Shown here in pieces: positions 13,451-25,704 of a stretch of DNA of 64,000 nt. The translations under genes and the position numbers were made by a program. The stretch's first letter is position 1; every line of letters begins with the position of its first letter. This DNA comes from Zonotrichia leucophrys gambelii. Taxonomy: Eukaryota; Chordata; Aves; Passeriformes; Passerellidae. Under the pieces are notes generated by a model. The model made no database searches and was not told the DNA's origin. It was given only the letters and a program-made list of their open reading frames with translations. The stretch is taken from positions 125,572,533 through 125,636,532 of the forward strand of contig NC_088171.1 of NCBI RefSeq assembly GCF_028769735.1, written 5' to 3'.

Positions 13451-16400
13451 CAATATCCCCTATAATTTGAGATCACAGAATCTCAAATAAAGGGTGAGCA
13501 GAAATGGTGGCAGGAAGATCATAATGAACCAAAAATTTTAAAAGAGCTATGTTTTCCATTTTCTTTGAGTTAGTGATATGTGCTTCTGACTTTAAAAAGA
13601 AAGAATATTGTACTTATCAAAAACCTCTAATTATTAATAATGGAGGAAAAATAAGAATTTAATCTAGAGAAAAATGTCTTTAAATGATTGTCATTATTTC
13701 TTTAATTTAAGTAGTGGTAGGTTTTTCATAGCAATGTGACTAAAGGATCTATCACAATTCTTATCTTCTAATTCCCTATTTTTATAAGTTTGTGTCACAC
13801 TATTACTGTTATTTAAAAGCAGAAGTTGGCATTTAATTGCTTAATAATTACTCAGTTGTAGAGCGTTTGTAAAGATTAATGACAGACTGATAGACATTGA
13901 TTATCCTCTATGTAGTCAAGGTTACACTGCACAGAACAAAAGTGGAATATGAAGGTACAGGAGATCTATTCATTTCCCTCTATTCCCAAAGAGTGTCACT
14001 ACATTTACATAAATATTTGTGTGTATATATGTGTACACACGTGTCCATGCTTGCAGGCATAAAATGATTTTCTGCTAGTAGCAGTGCAGTCATCCCAACA
14101 GTGATGACAGTGTAGATTTGTTTGCCATCTGTGCAAGTCACAAGCCTTTATTCTCACAAGAAAGAGGTCTACAACAGGTAAAAATACCAGTGCATAAATA
14201 CTGTTTATTGCTATAGTGAAGTAGCACCAACATCAAGCAAGAAAAGAATATTAAAGATATAAAAAAGAAATATAAATTAAAATAAAACTAAAAAAATTAG
14301 TAGATGTGGCTTGAGGTGTTATTAAAACATAATTCATCATACATAAGGGAACTTTGACATGGTAAAAGCAGTAGAATGGAATGAAGTTCCACATTTCTGC
14401 ACTGTCCACTGTCATCCGAGCACCCTGATTAGTACCAAAACTGCCTTCAAGTCACAGGTTTCTCTTTTTCACTCACATAAATCAAGATCACAAAAGTTCA
14501 GGACCTTAAGACTTCAAAAATATATTCCTTAATAATTTCAAACAGCAACATCCTGTCTATTCCACATGTTCATGGAGCATTGGAAAAAATCTTTCAGTGG
14601 GAAAATTTCTGCCTTGTGGGACCAAAGAAAGATTTAGAATTGTACAGTTAAGTTTTGACAAGATGGAGAAGGATGTGTACCAGGTTTCTTATTTATAATG
14701 ATACTAAAGACAGTCCTTTTTCTGTATCATAGTGATTCAATCATAATGATTTTTTTGCATAGTATACATAATGTTTATAAGTGAATGCATGCATGTATAT
14801 ATACAACATATGTATGGTAGGTATTATACTTAAATATATACAAACATGCACTATATGTTATACTATATGCCATGTATTATACTACAAGGGTGATTATAAT
14901 TATTATTGCATACAAATAAACAAAATTACAAATAAGCAAAACATTTATATCCTAAAGTTTTTTGTTCAGACTCAGATCTGTTTCAGTCATAAAATCTCCC
15001 TAACACAGAGTTATTTTTTGAGACTCTCCACTGTGAATTACTTCACTTTTAGAAGAGAATTTCACCAATTTAAATATAATGATATGAGTAATGATTTCAG
15101 GAGGACTTTTAGGCAGGAAATAATGACACCAGCCATCCACTTTAGCCAACTGAATGCTTTCAAGGCGAAGCACCTAGAGTGCTCTGCTCCCTTTATCTCA
15201 GTCCTTAAACTTTCAGGATTAAAGGGTTTTGTCCTAACTTGTTTCATTTAAAAACAGGCTTTAAAGCTCCTAGTGCAAAATTTATTACTGAAATATTGGG
15301 GTCTAACCTTCTTCCACTATTACAACTTAAAACAGATATGCTAACACTAAAAGTAATTGCAATGGGAGTTTGTGGGAAAAAGATCTCTCAGTTCAGACCT
15401 GGCAGAGATTGACTCTTACAAAGGTATATTTCTGTTAACTTTCCCAGAGACATTCCAGATTAACAGATGTAGAAGTGGTGCAACACAAGGAGATAACTCC
15501 CATCAAACTCAAAGGCTTAACCTCTTGGTTAAAGTGATGTTAATGAAGGAGTCAAACTGAGCATCTCCTTTTCCACTCTCCTTTCATATCTGTGTTGGGT
15601 TAATGTAAGAATAATAGCAGCATATTATTCTTTCACACAGAACTGTGTATGCCCCCAATACTACTTTTGCTTGAACATGGCTAGACTTTTTTTGACTGAA
15701 ATTTTAATTTGAAAGGGTGTTTGAGGTATTACATGCCCTTTGTACTAGCAAAAGGACAGATGAAAGGGGACTCTCTCACTCTAGGTGAAGTCTTGTTTGT
15801 TTTCATAACCCTTATGCTGCCTACCCCTTGAAGACATCAGGATGGCAGGCAGAACACAGGGGCAACTACAGCTCTGACTGGCACAGGGGTCTCTGGCCTG
15901 AAAGGGGCTTTTGAGGGGGTTCAAGGGGCTGAGGGTGCTCCTTGCTGGTTCTCTTCAGCATCCCAGAGCCTTCTCTTGAGAGCTGCACCACCAGCCTGGT
16001 CCCTGACCCATGGTTGTGGGCCCTCACCCTGAGGAGGGCCCTGTGTCCTTCTGTCCTCTTCAAGGCAGCTTCTCCAGCCTGTGCTTGCCCCCCTGCAGGG
16101 CTGCCCTCCTCCCCCTCAGTGTGAGCTGCCTTTCTGTCCTCTCCGAGCTGGATTCATGCCCAGCTTGGTGAAAGGGCGCGTTTTGTGAAGCATTAGTCCT
16201 TCTCACAAAACTATATAAATGTAAGTGTTCAGGATTTAGACCAATGCTCCTGCTCACAGCACTCAGATTTGTGATCAGCCTATGTTTGGCTGATTGCCTG
16301 ATTGCTTATGCCAAGAAGGTCTGGAAAGATGGGAACAACATTTATTGCGATTTTAAAAGAGCTTCTACTTCCACCAGCTCCAAACAGAAATATACCATCT

Positions 16401-16917
16401 TACAGTGCTACATTTCATTCATACAGAAAAAGAATTCTGGCTTCTCTGGGTTTTTTTCTGCAGTAAGTTAATCTTTCTCAGATAAAAGTTTTCAATAAAT
16501 GTGTTGACATGCAGGTGATACTGCTCCATCCTCCATGTGGATGATGTGTTGAACATGAGCATGATGCACATGCAGCCACCATGTGAAGTGTGGACTCCAG
16601 CAGCACTGCCGTAGCAGCACGTGTAGAAGTAGTAGCAGTATTTTCTCCAGAGAGTATTTTTTCCCAGAGAATACAGAACTGAAGGATGCCATTCTCTGTC
16701 TTTAGCCATTCTTAAATACAGCTCCAATGTGCTCTCTTACACCTCAGTCCAGCAAAAACTGGATTGTCCCACTTCTGGATTTTTGCTATAGTTAACAATT
16801 GAATGCTTTATTCTGACAGAAAATAAAGTAATCTAACCTCGAGGTACAATTACAATTAAACATATCAGTTTATGAAAAATGGGCATTGCAAGTGACCAAA
16901 CAGAATATAGAGATGTT
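13451..16917. other. Unique non-coding DNA with a GC-rich patch
   Basis: No gene was identified. The longest open frame here (14781-15251) runs through AT-rich, TA-repeat-like sequence and has biased composition, so it is taken as chance. A GC-rich patch at about 15780-16180 has small open frames on both strands but no motif I recognise. A short TA/TG-rich stretch lies at 14016-14042. Confidence 0.55.
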
Positions 16918-16921
16918 TTGC
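16918..16921. repeat. Target-site duplication TTGC, left copy
   Basis: TTGC stands directly before the LTR terminus TGTCATGG and is repeated at 18246-18249 directly after its CCATGACA end. A 4-bp duplication is typical of class I (gammaretrovirus-like) proviruses. Confidence 0.75.
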
Positions 16922-17252
16922 TGTCATGGTTTGACCAGAAGGAGTGGGAATTCTGGGAAGCTGTGGTCAAACCAATGAAGGCTTTGGGTTTCATACTGAC
17001 ACCTGGTGTAGCCAGTGGGTTTGGACACACCTCCGAGAATACACAGGGGTTAAAAGCAAGGCACTGCCCTGGCACTTCCTCTTTGGGACATCGTCGGGCG
17101 AGAGGTCAGATCTCTTCCCCGCCCGGCCGCTGCTGCTGGGCGGGGAGGGCCGCCATGCGTAGGCCTGGGGCCTGGACAGAGGTGGGGTTGAGGGGCTTTC
17201 AAGGATGGAAGGGTGGGGGAGCCCCAAGAGACATCGAGGCATCGGCAGCCAG

Positions 17253-17295
17253 CCCCCCCCCCCCCCCCCCCCCCAGGAGAGAGAGAGAGAGAGAG
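17253..17295. repeat. C22 homopolymer followed by GA repeat, inside the LTR
   Basis: Twenty-two consecutive C (17253-17274) are followed by an AGGAGAGAG-type run to about 17294. The run translates as poly-proline on the plus strand and poly-glycine on the minus strand; neither is meaningful. Long C runs are prone to length error in sequencing. Confidence 0.97.
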
Positions 17296-18118
17296 CCGGC
17301 GGCACCGAATGTGATGGCAGCCAGCCAGGAGGAGAAGGGGGGAGGGAGCCCGGCCGCGCAGCAGCGCACGTGTGGGAGTATCATCTCGTCCCAGGACAGA
17401 CAGAGACTGAAAACTTTTAACCTTTCTTGCATGATTGGGGCCTGCAAAATGCTATCCTCCTCGAAGCTGAATAAGAAGGGAGATGAGAGATGAGATAAGA
17501 TAAGGACCTGGCCGTAGAATGTGGAGATGATTGGATGGGAGAGATGATTTGGAGTGGCCTTTTGGCTGGACTTTTCTCGTGGCTATGGACTCAGTTGTTC
17601 CTGTGACGCAGACTGCATTTAGGGGAGGCAGTGCCTCAAAACAGGAAGGTTCTCGTGAGGACCCCCCGGCCCCAGGGGGTTGGAAAAAATAGGGGGGACA
17701 GAGGTCCCAAAGCAGAGACTGTGCCTTTTTGGAGTGAGACAAGGCATCCTTGAAAGACAACCTAAAAGCAGCTCTGGTCCATGCCGTCAGTGGTGAGAGC
17801 ACTGGCATGGAAGGACGATGTTACAAGCGGCAGAAGGACTTTTTTCTTCCGGGCGGTGCGAAGTAACAGAGAAGCACACGAGGTTTCAGTGTGTTTCCAG
17901 GAGAAGCCTATGGAACGAGAAGGACTCCTTCCTCTTCATGAAACTGATGTTTGAGTATACTAAAGTGTCGTGCCGAGCTGAGCAGTTGTTTTGGGAGAAT
18001 GTATTAGATTGAGAAAGTCAGGTGGTGGGGGAGGAGGAAAATGGTTTTTTTGTAAGGTTTTCAATTCTTTTCTTTTTTTTTCCCTTATAGTCTCTCCCTA
18101 TTTTCCTGTAGTTTAAGT

Positions 18119-18124
18119 AATAAA
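18119..18124 (+). promoter_or_regulatory. Polyadenylation signal AATAAA of the LTR
   Basis: AATAAA lies about 120 bp before the 3' end of the LTR, after a T-rich stretch. This is the normal place for the signal that defines the end of R in a retroviral LTR, and it fixes the strand. Confidence 0.65.
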
Positions 18125-18249
18125 GTAGTCTTTATGTTTAAGTTAGAGCCTGTTTTGCTTATTCCTGGTCACATCTCACAGCAGACACCAGAGTGAAGCA
18201 TTTTCATGGGGGGCACTGGCTCTGTGCCAGGCTCAAACCATGACATTGC

Positions 18250-21200
18250 TGAAAATCGTATATGTTAATTGTAAATGTTCTGGTAATGTTTCATATTAAA
18301 ACAGTATTTCCATCATCTCTCCTATTATTGTTCAGGAGATGGACACTGGTAAAACTATCTCAATATATGTCCAGCAGCTAACAAAATAGCTTGTTAGCAC
18401 AACAGGCTAGCCCAAGAATTCTCTAAAAGAAATATCTTCAGGAATTACTAGCCTTCTGGAATTAGCAGTCATCCTCTATTATAGCCCATATATCACAGCT
18501 GCAATGTACTTAATGTTCATCTAAGCTTAGTTCATCACATCTCCTTCTGTTATAGTCTGAAGTGCAGCTGCTGTATTTTTAATTTTTTTTTAGTGAGTTC
18601 CCTAATTTACTGCAGGATTCTCATTACTTCAGTATGTCATGTATTGTTGATTTTTGTCTGCTTTTTTGCATGCAATTCATCTTCCTGTAGCTCCATTCAT
18701 GATCTATGAGGCAAATGATTTCACCTGTCAGCTTGCAGCGCCTCACAGATCTGCTGCAAATGAACACATGGGAGGCTGAGGTGAAGAAGCAGTCTGTGAT
18801 TTTCTTGTTCCTGGGCTGTATCTAAGCTGTGCACAATTCTTCTCCATTTATATTGAAAGTGGTTGTTTCGTTCTCTGGTTCAATAAAGCAAAATGTCTGT
18901 ATGAAATGTTAGTTTGCTGCTGTGTTGCATGCAGTGTTGAAAATAAGCAAAAGAAAATCAGATATCTTTCCTGTATATAAAGCTTGCAGGAATATTGCTG
19001 TGCTAAATATAGCTGAAACACAGAGCTCTGGATGTGACAGTCTTAATATGATCACCACATTTTAGGGGCTGCAACTGAGAGCTGTCTGTGTTTAGTTGGA
19101 GAGCATATGGGTTGTTATTTCAGATACTGCCAGTGATATGACTGTGTGTTTATATATATACAGAACCAGGTGAAAATGTTTCTTTATATTCTACAAACCT
19201 ATTCTGAAATTATTTCATGAGTGAGTCCAGAACTATGGGGTAATATATTCTTCTATCAGAATAGACAAAAGCATGGTTTACAGGGCATTACTGTATATTC
19301 CTATTCTAGCTTTTCTGTAGTAAATAGACATTCACCACAAAATTCCCTTAATCTTCTTTCAGAGATATTTTATTACTTTATTTCAGAAAAAATAATTATA
19401 TACTCTTTGAAATAAGACTAAAAACTTTCTTGTTCCAAATCCCCTCAGAGTGTCTTACTCTCCTTCTAGGTTCTAGACAGAAGAACTTGTGACTCTTGCC
19501 CAATAAACATTTTGCTGGTGGCACAAAATCCAACACAGTGTTCTTTTTGGCTTCTTAGCTTGTTTGAGTACTTCTTGTGAATGAGACTTTTCCCACTGGC
19601 TGTCCTGACCATGATTCTGGCTTTTTTTGCTGATGGCGGTGGTGAGTTTTTGTTTTGGTTTGGTTTTAGTTGTTTTTTCCAGTTCTGAAAAGTAATTTTG
19701 CTGAGGATATATATTTTTCTCCATCCAGACTGGCTTTTATGGCTAGGTAAAGCAATAAAAACTGCATTACAGAAATGCTGATTTGTCACAGTTATAATTT
19801 TAATAAAGTCAGAAAGACTTCTGTGTTTTTACATAATTCAGGCAATATATATGTGCAGTATATGTCAAACACTGTGGCATAGATTTGACAGAGGCAATAA
19901 GTTGTAATTTTGATACCATCTAATGCCTGGTGTTTAAAGAGACAATCAACCATTCACCAGAAAGTCTCTGTCACATAAGATCTGCTATGTAGGTCTATAT
20001 GTACCTGTCTGTGCTTATAGCACTTATCTGCTTCCTTCAGGGAGACAAATCTTGTCTTTAAAATGCAGAGTTATCAGTGCTTTGAGTGGTACAGAAATAC
20101 AAATACTATTGTCAAAATTTTACTGTGATTGATGTTTATTGCACCTGCCGACTGCCAAGCAAAATCCAGAAGTCATTATTTTCTTGAGTAATTTTCCAAT
20201 ATATCATAATACTTGAGCAGAAATTGAATAAAAAAAAGTGAAATTCTTTTTTTAGTATATTATACTAAGATGCAGTAATGGACTTAGTAATGTTGAAATA
20301 AGAATATCCTTCACAATGTTTTATTTGTAATTTGCCTCTTTGTGTGATCATGCCATCTAAAACTCACCCATAATAAGTTCTCAGCAGTCTTACCCAGCTA
20401 CTGAACACCCTGCCAAGCTCAAAGATAAGTCCTTCTTGTGCCATTGCTCCACCCTCTAAAATTTTGTTGAAGAGAGAGATTCACTTCCTTCTTCTTGAAA
20501 ACAAGAATTGTGAGAACCCTGTGATTATCCATTTCTTTTGGTAGCAGCAAGTTAGCCAGTCACCAGACAGGTACATTCAGGAAGAAAGAAAAAATTGATA
20601 TTTACCAGTTCTATCTCTATGCAAGAATATTCCCTGTAGTATGGTGGGGTGCCTTACAGGGAGTTTAGAGGCAAGGTACCACAAATCTCCAGGACACCAA
20701 TGTTCACTGTTTTGACTATTTATGAACAATCACAATTGAGCAGGATCATTTGTTGAATACAAAACACTTTTCAGAAACAGTCCAGAGACATTTACAATAT
20801 TTTCAGTGTAAAGGTTTTGATTGAGAACAAACACTCAGGAGAGAAAGGCTTGCATCAAAAGGTTGACCTTTTCAACATGAGGCAAAAATTTTGACACACT
20901 TCCAGTTTGAAGTGGCATTTAAAAGGTTTTGTTTTTGTGCCAATGCAGAACAAAAAATCTGGAACTTGAAAACTGTTAGTAAACCAAAGCACTATTTTCT
21001 AGCAAGCTTTACTTCTTGCTTTTAACTAGAATAACTTAAATATTTAAAGAGATTTCGGTGTAATAACACAAAAGTTGAACATTTATATAATAGTTTCTTA
21101 TGTAATTTGTAATTTCATTATTAATATAAAACATTTCTTGGAATCTATCAAGTCACTTCATCATTAATCTTTTTTTTATTTTTAAAAAAGCAATATCTAT

Positions 21201-22465
21201 TGCTTAGATTGATGTAACGCTGACAATACATATTATGCATGAATATTTTAGAAAACTGAATGACAACTTAACCATACAATTGGACAGACACATAATCTAA
21301 ATAATTGTTGCTCAAATAAAAAATTTCAGGCGTAATGGTTTGTAACACTCTTTTCTAGTTTTTTTAGCCTTTTAGTAGTCTTTTTGTAGTTTTATACTAG
21401 ATGAAATCCATTTACTGAACTGGGGATTCCTAAGTCTTTAAAAAATACATCAGAACAGTCCCAGCTGAATGTAGCACTTAGTCATCATTGATTTCTGTGC
21501 CGGGATCATCAAAACGCATGAACTGAAAAGATCAGAGTTTCCAAATCTTACCTAGAATATGCAAGTGTACAATTAGTGCTAATAAAATGAAAAACACATT
21601 TCAAATGGTTTCCACAGTACGTGTAAAAATACATTTGGAAGAAAGGAAATCTCATAGAGTCACATTTCCATACAGTTTTTTTTCTTCTATTTGTCATAAT
21701 TTCATGCACCTTATTAACAAAAAATTATACTTATTACAAACACTGCAATAATGAACCTTGATTTAGACTTGCAATAGGGGAATGTGTCATTCAATTAAAT
21801 GAAACCCTAAGAAAAGTGTTTTTATTCATATTTATCTTGATTAATTAATTTACTATTTTTTTCACCTTGCAAGGGTATCAAGAGTCCTCAGTACCTATTC
21901 TGGACCCGGTTTCATGGATGCTGCTTGAAGAAAAAACAACTACAAAATATGGAATGATAGTTTGGAAAAATAAAATCTAGAAAGCAGACACAAGCTATGC
22001 AATAAACACTTTCTTTTACTGACTTCACCACATACTTGGTCTTTAATCTTGATAAAAGGATCACTCATACAAACTTTATGAGTCTGTATGAAATGGCTCC
22101 ATATTTTTCTGTATATATAATTTAGGTCCCAAAAGTGTCATTGTAAAGATGCATCAAAGAAATCATGGGTGCAGAGACACTTCAACCACATGTATGCGAG
22201 GAGGATAACCTCGGGTATCAAGATCTCGGAAATTCAAAGATGAAGAGCAGGTGCCATGAATCTGCTAAAACCCAAGAGCAGCAGCGACCTTTGCTGACCC
22301 TCAGGTCTGCCATGGAAATTGCACAATTTCACAGCTTACTAGAGTCAACCTACTTGGTTGTAAACATGACCAAATTTTAACTTACCCAAAGCATGTAGAA
22401 GCTTCTATCAGTCACTGCTAAAATAAATAATGTAATATTTAGGTAATAATTCCCACAGGAAAGAT
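18250..22465. other. Unique AT-rich non-coding DNA
   Basis: About 4.2 kb with no recognised gene, LINE, SINE or LTR. The 107- and 83-residue minus-strand frames at 19466-19789 overlap each other in different phases and are rich in lysine from A-rich DNA, so they are read as chance. Confidence 0.65.
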
Positions 22466-22471
22466 ACTGGA

Positions 22472-23146
22472 TGTTGTTAAGTTTCTTGTGTTATTCCCCC
22501 AATTTATGTATTGTTCCCCCCTATTATGTGTAAAATGGTTTTGTCCTCCTCAGTTTTCCCGCCACAGCCCTGATGTCCCTTAGGTTACCATGGTTACCCC
22601 TGCCCTCAGTCTGTGTCTGTCACCCAAGTTATATAATTTCTCCTGCCCCTTTTTCCCTTTTTAGTAAATCCTTCCTCCTCCCTGGGCTCAGTCAATCACG
22701 CCACCACTCCTCCTGGTTTTCCAGAACCTTCGTTTCCCTGGAGGTGGTGGTTGGCTGGGGTCCTGGGACCCCTCCCTTACCTTTTGATTATTGGTCTCCA
22801 TGGAGTGTCAGTTCTGTGAACTTCATCCCCTCACCTTTCCCGATTGGTTCCACCTGTACACACCCCCCCTCCTTTATCATCCTGTTTCACCTCCTATTCG
22901 GGGCCACTTTCCCAGTTGGTTACCCCATGTTGGATCCCGCAACACCTTCAATAAACCGACGTTTAACCCCCGGAGAAGTGGTCAGCTCCGTTCCTCGCCA
23001 ATACCAGCGGTGTGAGCCAGTCCGCAGCCAAGCGCAGCCCGAGGCCATCAGACGCCAAGGGGTGCTGGCTAGTAATTGCAGAGGGGTGTCGGCCTTTCGC
23101 CCTCAGCTAGCCGGACTTCGAACCTGGCCACGTACGCCCCCCTGCA
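22472..23146 (+). mobile_element. Solitary LTR, family shared with 35337-35950
   Basis: This is a GC-richer island aligning with the LTR at 35337-35950. Shared blocks include 'gggctcagtcaatcac', the AATAAACCGAC block with its polyadenylation signal (22950-22955), 'cagcccgaggcc' and an end of the form 'acgccccc...gca'. The order is the same in both, so orientation is plus. The proposed ends are TGTTGTTAAG and TGCA. ACTGGA precedes and ACTGAA follows, an imperfect 6-bp target duplication that would fit a class II (beta-like) retrovirus. Left end uncertain by about 10 bp. The 192-residue frame inside it is proline/serine-rich and an artefact of composition. Confidence 0.82.
22950..22955 (+). promoter_or_regulatory. 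Polyadenylation signal of the LTR
   Basis: AATAAA is followed by CCGAC and a TTTA-CCCC block. The same arrangement occurs in the sister LTR at 35762-35767, so it is a conserved part of the family. Confidence 0.65.
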
Positions 23147-23152
23147 ACTGAA

Positions 23153-24108
23153 GACAGTCCAACACTTCTTTCTTAGCACACTTCGACTTGTACAAGAAAA
23201 GAAGCTGAAAAAGACTCTAACTTTCAGAAATTAACAACCATCATGGAAAAATTTGGTGACCCAATTACAGTGAATGCACTTCAAGCTAGAAAACATTTTA
23301 CACTGTAGTTGTAAAGTTGTTCTTAATAATTTTTTTTTTCTGAAACAACTCTTGGACATGACAGAAACCCCCAAACCCTTTTTGGAACTGTTTGATTTTT
23401 TTTTTTATACATTCTACATTAGAAATCTACATAAAATCATGTGTAAACAGCAGTTTTTAAATGCCAATATGCCTGAGACAGAAGTTTCTCTGCATGTCAT
23501 TGCTGAATTTTAATTTTTTTAAACAAGTCCCTTAAGAAAACATTACAATTGTCATTTTTAGTAATTTAATCTATTGCAACACCTAGATACTCTGAACAGG
23601 ATCATACTATAGCAAACAATCCATCCTGATCTTTGGAACTTTTTGTCATTCTTTGACAGCCTGGTTAGTAGATGTTTATGCTTAATGTAAAGTTGAGTTC
23701 TTTGAGCAATTAGTAGAAGAGATTCAATACTCTAATAATTGATCTTATTCTTATTTTAGAAAAATAAGAAGATAGATATCAGCATTTTTTCCAGCTAGTT
23801 GGTTTATAGGTGTATTTTCAGGATAGGAAACCATTTGTTTATAAATGTTTTGGATGAAAATAGATTCACTAAGAAACAAAAATTAAAATACAATTTATAA
23901 CATTTGTGAAAAGGTTTGTAAGAATTCCTGTATTGACATTTTACATTTTTAATTTTTTAATGTGAATGCATGAAGAGATGAAATGACACAAACAATACAG
24001 TTAATATAAGATAGAGCCAGTTCTGTTTTTCAGTCTAAAATATCTAAATATCTGTGGCACTGGAGTGAACTTTGAGCCCTCGGTAATTTTATAAAAGGTA
24101 AACAGTTG

Positions 24109-24110
<2 letters not shown>
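23153..24110. other. Unique AT-rich non-coding DNA
   Basis: No gene or element was recognised. There are several T runs, and the frames over them encode only phenylalanine-rich peptides. Confidence 0.65.
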
Positions 24111-24161
<51 letters not shown>

Positions 24162-24368
24162 GCATATAATATATAATAAATATGTAATACTAAATATATA
24201 ATATATAATATATTATATTGTATATTGTATATTATATGTTATGTATTATTTATTATATATTATATATGCATTGTATATAATGTATATGATATATATTATA
24301 TATAATGTATATTATATATATGATATATATGTTATATATGCTATATATATAATATATATTTATATATT
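24111..24368. repeat. Long TA-rich tract
   Basis: About 258 bp made almost wholly of A and T. It begins with a pure (TA)n run (24112 to about 24156) and continues as TA runs broken by AATA, GTA, TGTA and GCA variants. It is strongly self-complementary and could form hairpins or a cruciform. The tyrosine/isoleucine-only frame across it is not a gene. Sister tracts in bird genomes are usually unstable in length. Confidence 0.95.
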
Positions 24369-24762
24369 CACAAGCAGAAAATTCTCAGCATTGTTGTTTA
24401 TTTTTAAAAAGACAAGGACAACTAAAATCTCTCTAATATATCTTTTTTAAGTGGTCTTTATTCCTGAAATATTCAGAAAATTCAAAAATAAATTTGATGC
24501 GTGCCAAAGGGATATGGGTGTGCAAGATGTGTGTTGCAGAATATGTCCTTCCCCTCTTGTCTTTTGCTAGCTTTTCAACTTCTTCCAAATGTTTTATTCT
24601 ACTTATAGAGAAAGTGAAACAGACAGGGAAAAGGAGAGGGCTAGCCTAGAGTTTTAGACACTGTTCTGTAAGGATTGGTGCAATGTAGGACATTTGTTTT
24701 GTAAGAACATCTGGTTAAAAGGCCAAGGCAAGGAATAGGAAAGGCAAAGAAAACAAGAAACA
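24369..24762. other. Unique non-coding DNA between the TA tract and the SINE
   Basis: No gene or repeat was recognised. The sequence is less AT-rich than the tract before it. Confidence 0.6.
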
Positions 24763-24896
24763 CATATAGACTCGTGAAGGGAGTAGGTAATGAAATCTGC
24801 CAATGCCACAGGTTCCATCCTTGTATGGGCCATCCATTTAAGTGTCGGTCATTCTTCTGGGTCCCTTCCAACTCAAACTATTCTGTGATTCTGTGA
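24763..24896 (+). mobile_element. tRNA-Ile-derived SINE with CR1 tail (TguSINE1-like)
   Basis: The first half (about 24765-24832) aligns with the 3' two thirds of tRNA-Ile: 'gccaatgcc', a B-box-like 'ggttccatcc' at 24811-24820, then 'ttgtatgggcca' at the position of the acceptor stem. The A-box side is eroded ('tagactcgtgaaggg'). After a short body ('tccatttaagtgtcggtcat') comes a typical CR1 3' end, 'gggtcccttccaactcaa' to 'ttctgtgattctgtga' (24859-24896). A tRNA-Ile head joined to a CR1 tail is the structure described for the passerine SINE TguSINE1, which is mobilised by CR1 reverse transcriptase. The 76-residue minus-strand frame across it is spurious. Confidence 0.82.
24811..24820 (+). 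promoter_or_regulatory. Pol III B-box remnant of the SINE
   Basis: GGTTCCATCC differs at one site from the tRNA-Ile B box GGTTCGATCC. It is the internal RNA polymerase III promoter element inherited from the tRNA. The change at the invariant G probably weakens it. Confidence 0.6.
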
Positions 24897-25686
24897 AAAC
24901 CAGAGTTGCTAGATGGGCTGCTAAAGGCACAAGACCTCTGGTGACTTTGGGCAGATCAATCACAACTTTGTAATTGGTTAAAAAGGAAATTTGAGTATCC
25001 TGAATTTGGTTTGAAAGAAAAAAGTTTACTACAGGATATTAATATTTTTTTTTATTAAATGCTTGGAGGGATTATGGGAATTTGTTAAATTGATTATAGA
25101 CAACTTAGAAGGATCAAATATTAGAAAAAAATGGAGAGAGGCTGTTGTAGAAGGCAGTCTCGTGTCAACAGACTACACTTGCATGTTTCCTGTCTGTGAT
25201 CATGGTATGGTCTCTCCTTGCTTCTTGGTAAATTCCTGTTTCTGTCCTTACAGAGATCTGAGTGAGGTCTCAACCTCCTTTGTGTGTGTGTGAGGTGCTA
25301 GCAAACTCAACTCAGACTAACTGGGGAGAAATTTAGCTGGCTGGTGTTGGACTTGGATATGAGTGGAACCAGGCCTGGGCCAGGCTGGAAAAGATTGAGG
25401 GCTTTTTGTCATTTATATGAGTGTTATTTGTACGTATTGGATGCATCTAATAGTCCTATCTACACTTGCCTGCTGCTGATCAGTCATGTTTATTTGCGTG
25501 TGTGTGTTAAAGAAATATGCTCATCTTTACTACTGGCTGAAACTTGTACAGAGCACCACAGGAACTTCAGATTTCCCTGGGATCTTGAGGTTCATTGGGT
25601 TCTGGTTTTTCTGAGAGGACATAATTTAAGCTGTCTTCAGAATGGTTAAAATTTTGCTTGAGTTACCTTTCTTTCTCTTTTCTTTC

Positions 25687-25704
25687 TTTTTTTTTTTTTT
25701 TTTT
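25687..25704. repeat. T18 homopolymer
   Basis: Eighteen T in a row after a TTTC-rich lead-in. No adjoining element was recognised that would make this the A-tail of a retrocopy. Confidence 0.9.

Larger units (their letters stand above)
16922..18245 (+). mobile_element. Solitary endogenous retroviral LTR, 1324 bp
   Basis: The ends are perfect 13-bp inverted repeats, TGTCATGGTTTGA at the left and its complement at the right, giving the canonical TG...CA termini. TTGC is duplicated outside both ends. The single AATAAA at 18119-18124 sets the orientation as plus. No gag, pol or env sequence adjoins it, so it is a solitary LTR left by recombination between the two LTRs of a provirus. It is far richer in GC than its surroundings over about 17080-17700, and this alone creates several overlapping open frames, none of which looks like a protein. 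Inside it is a run of 22 C followed by a GA run. The 4-bp duplication suggests class I. The family name is not known to me from sequence alone. Confidence 0.9.

Noticed and set aside
14781..15251. 156-residue plus-strand open frame, the longest in the window
   Set aside because: The first half runs through TA/TG-rich sequence with Ile/Tyr/Cys bias, an antisense frame overlaps it, and there is no domain, splice or promoter context.
16879..17493. 204-residue plus-strand frame
   Set aside because: It starts in flanking DNA and crosses the border into the solitary LTR and its C22 tract (poly-proline). It is open because of the GC-rich LTR.
22573..23151. 192-residue plus-strand frame
   Set aside because: It lies almost wholly in an LTR and is Pro/Ser-rich by composition; the sister LTR does not preserve the frame.
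24241..24450. 69-residue Tyr/Ile frame
   Set aside because: It is a translation of the TA tract.
24765..24832. A functional tRNA-Ile gene
   Set aside because: The 5' half and A box are eroded, the B box has a change at an invariant base, and the segment continues into a CR1 tail, so it is a SINE head.
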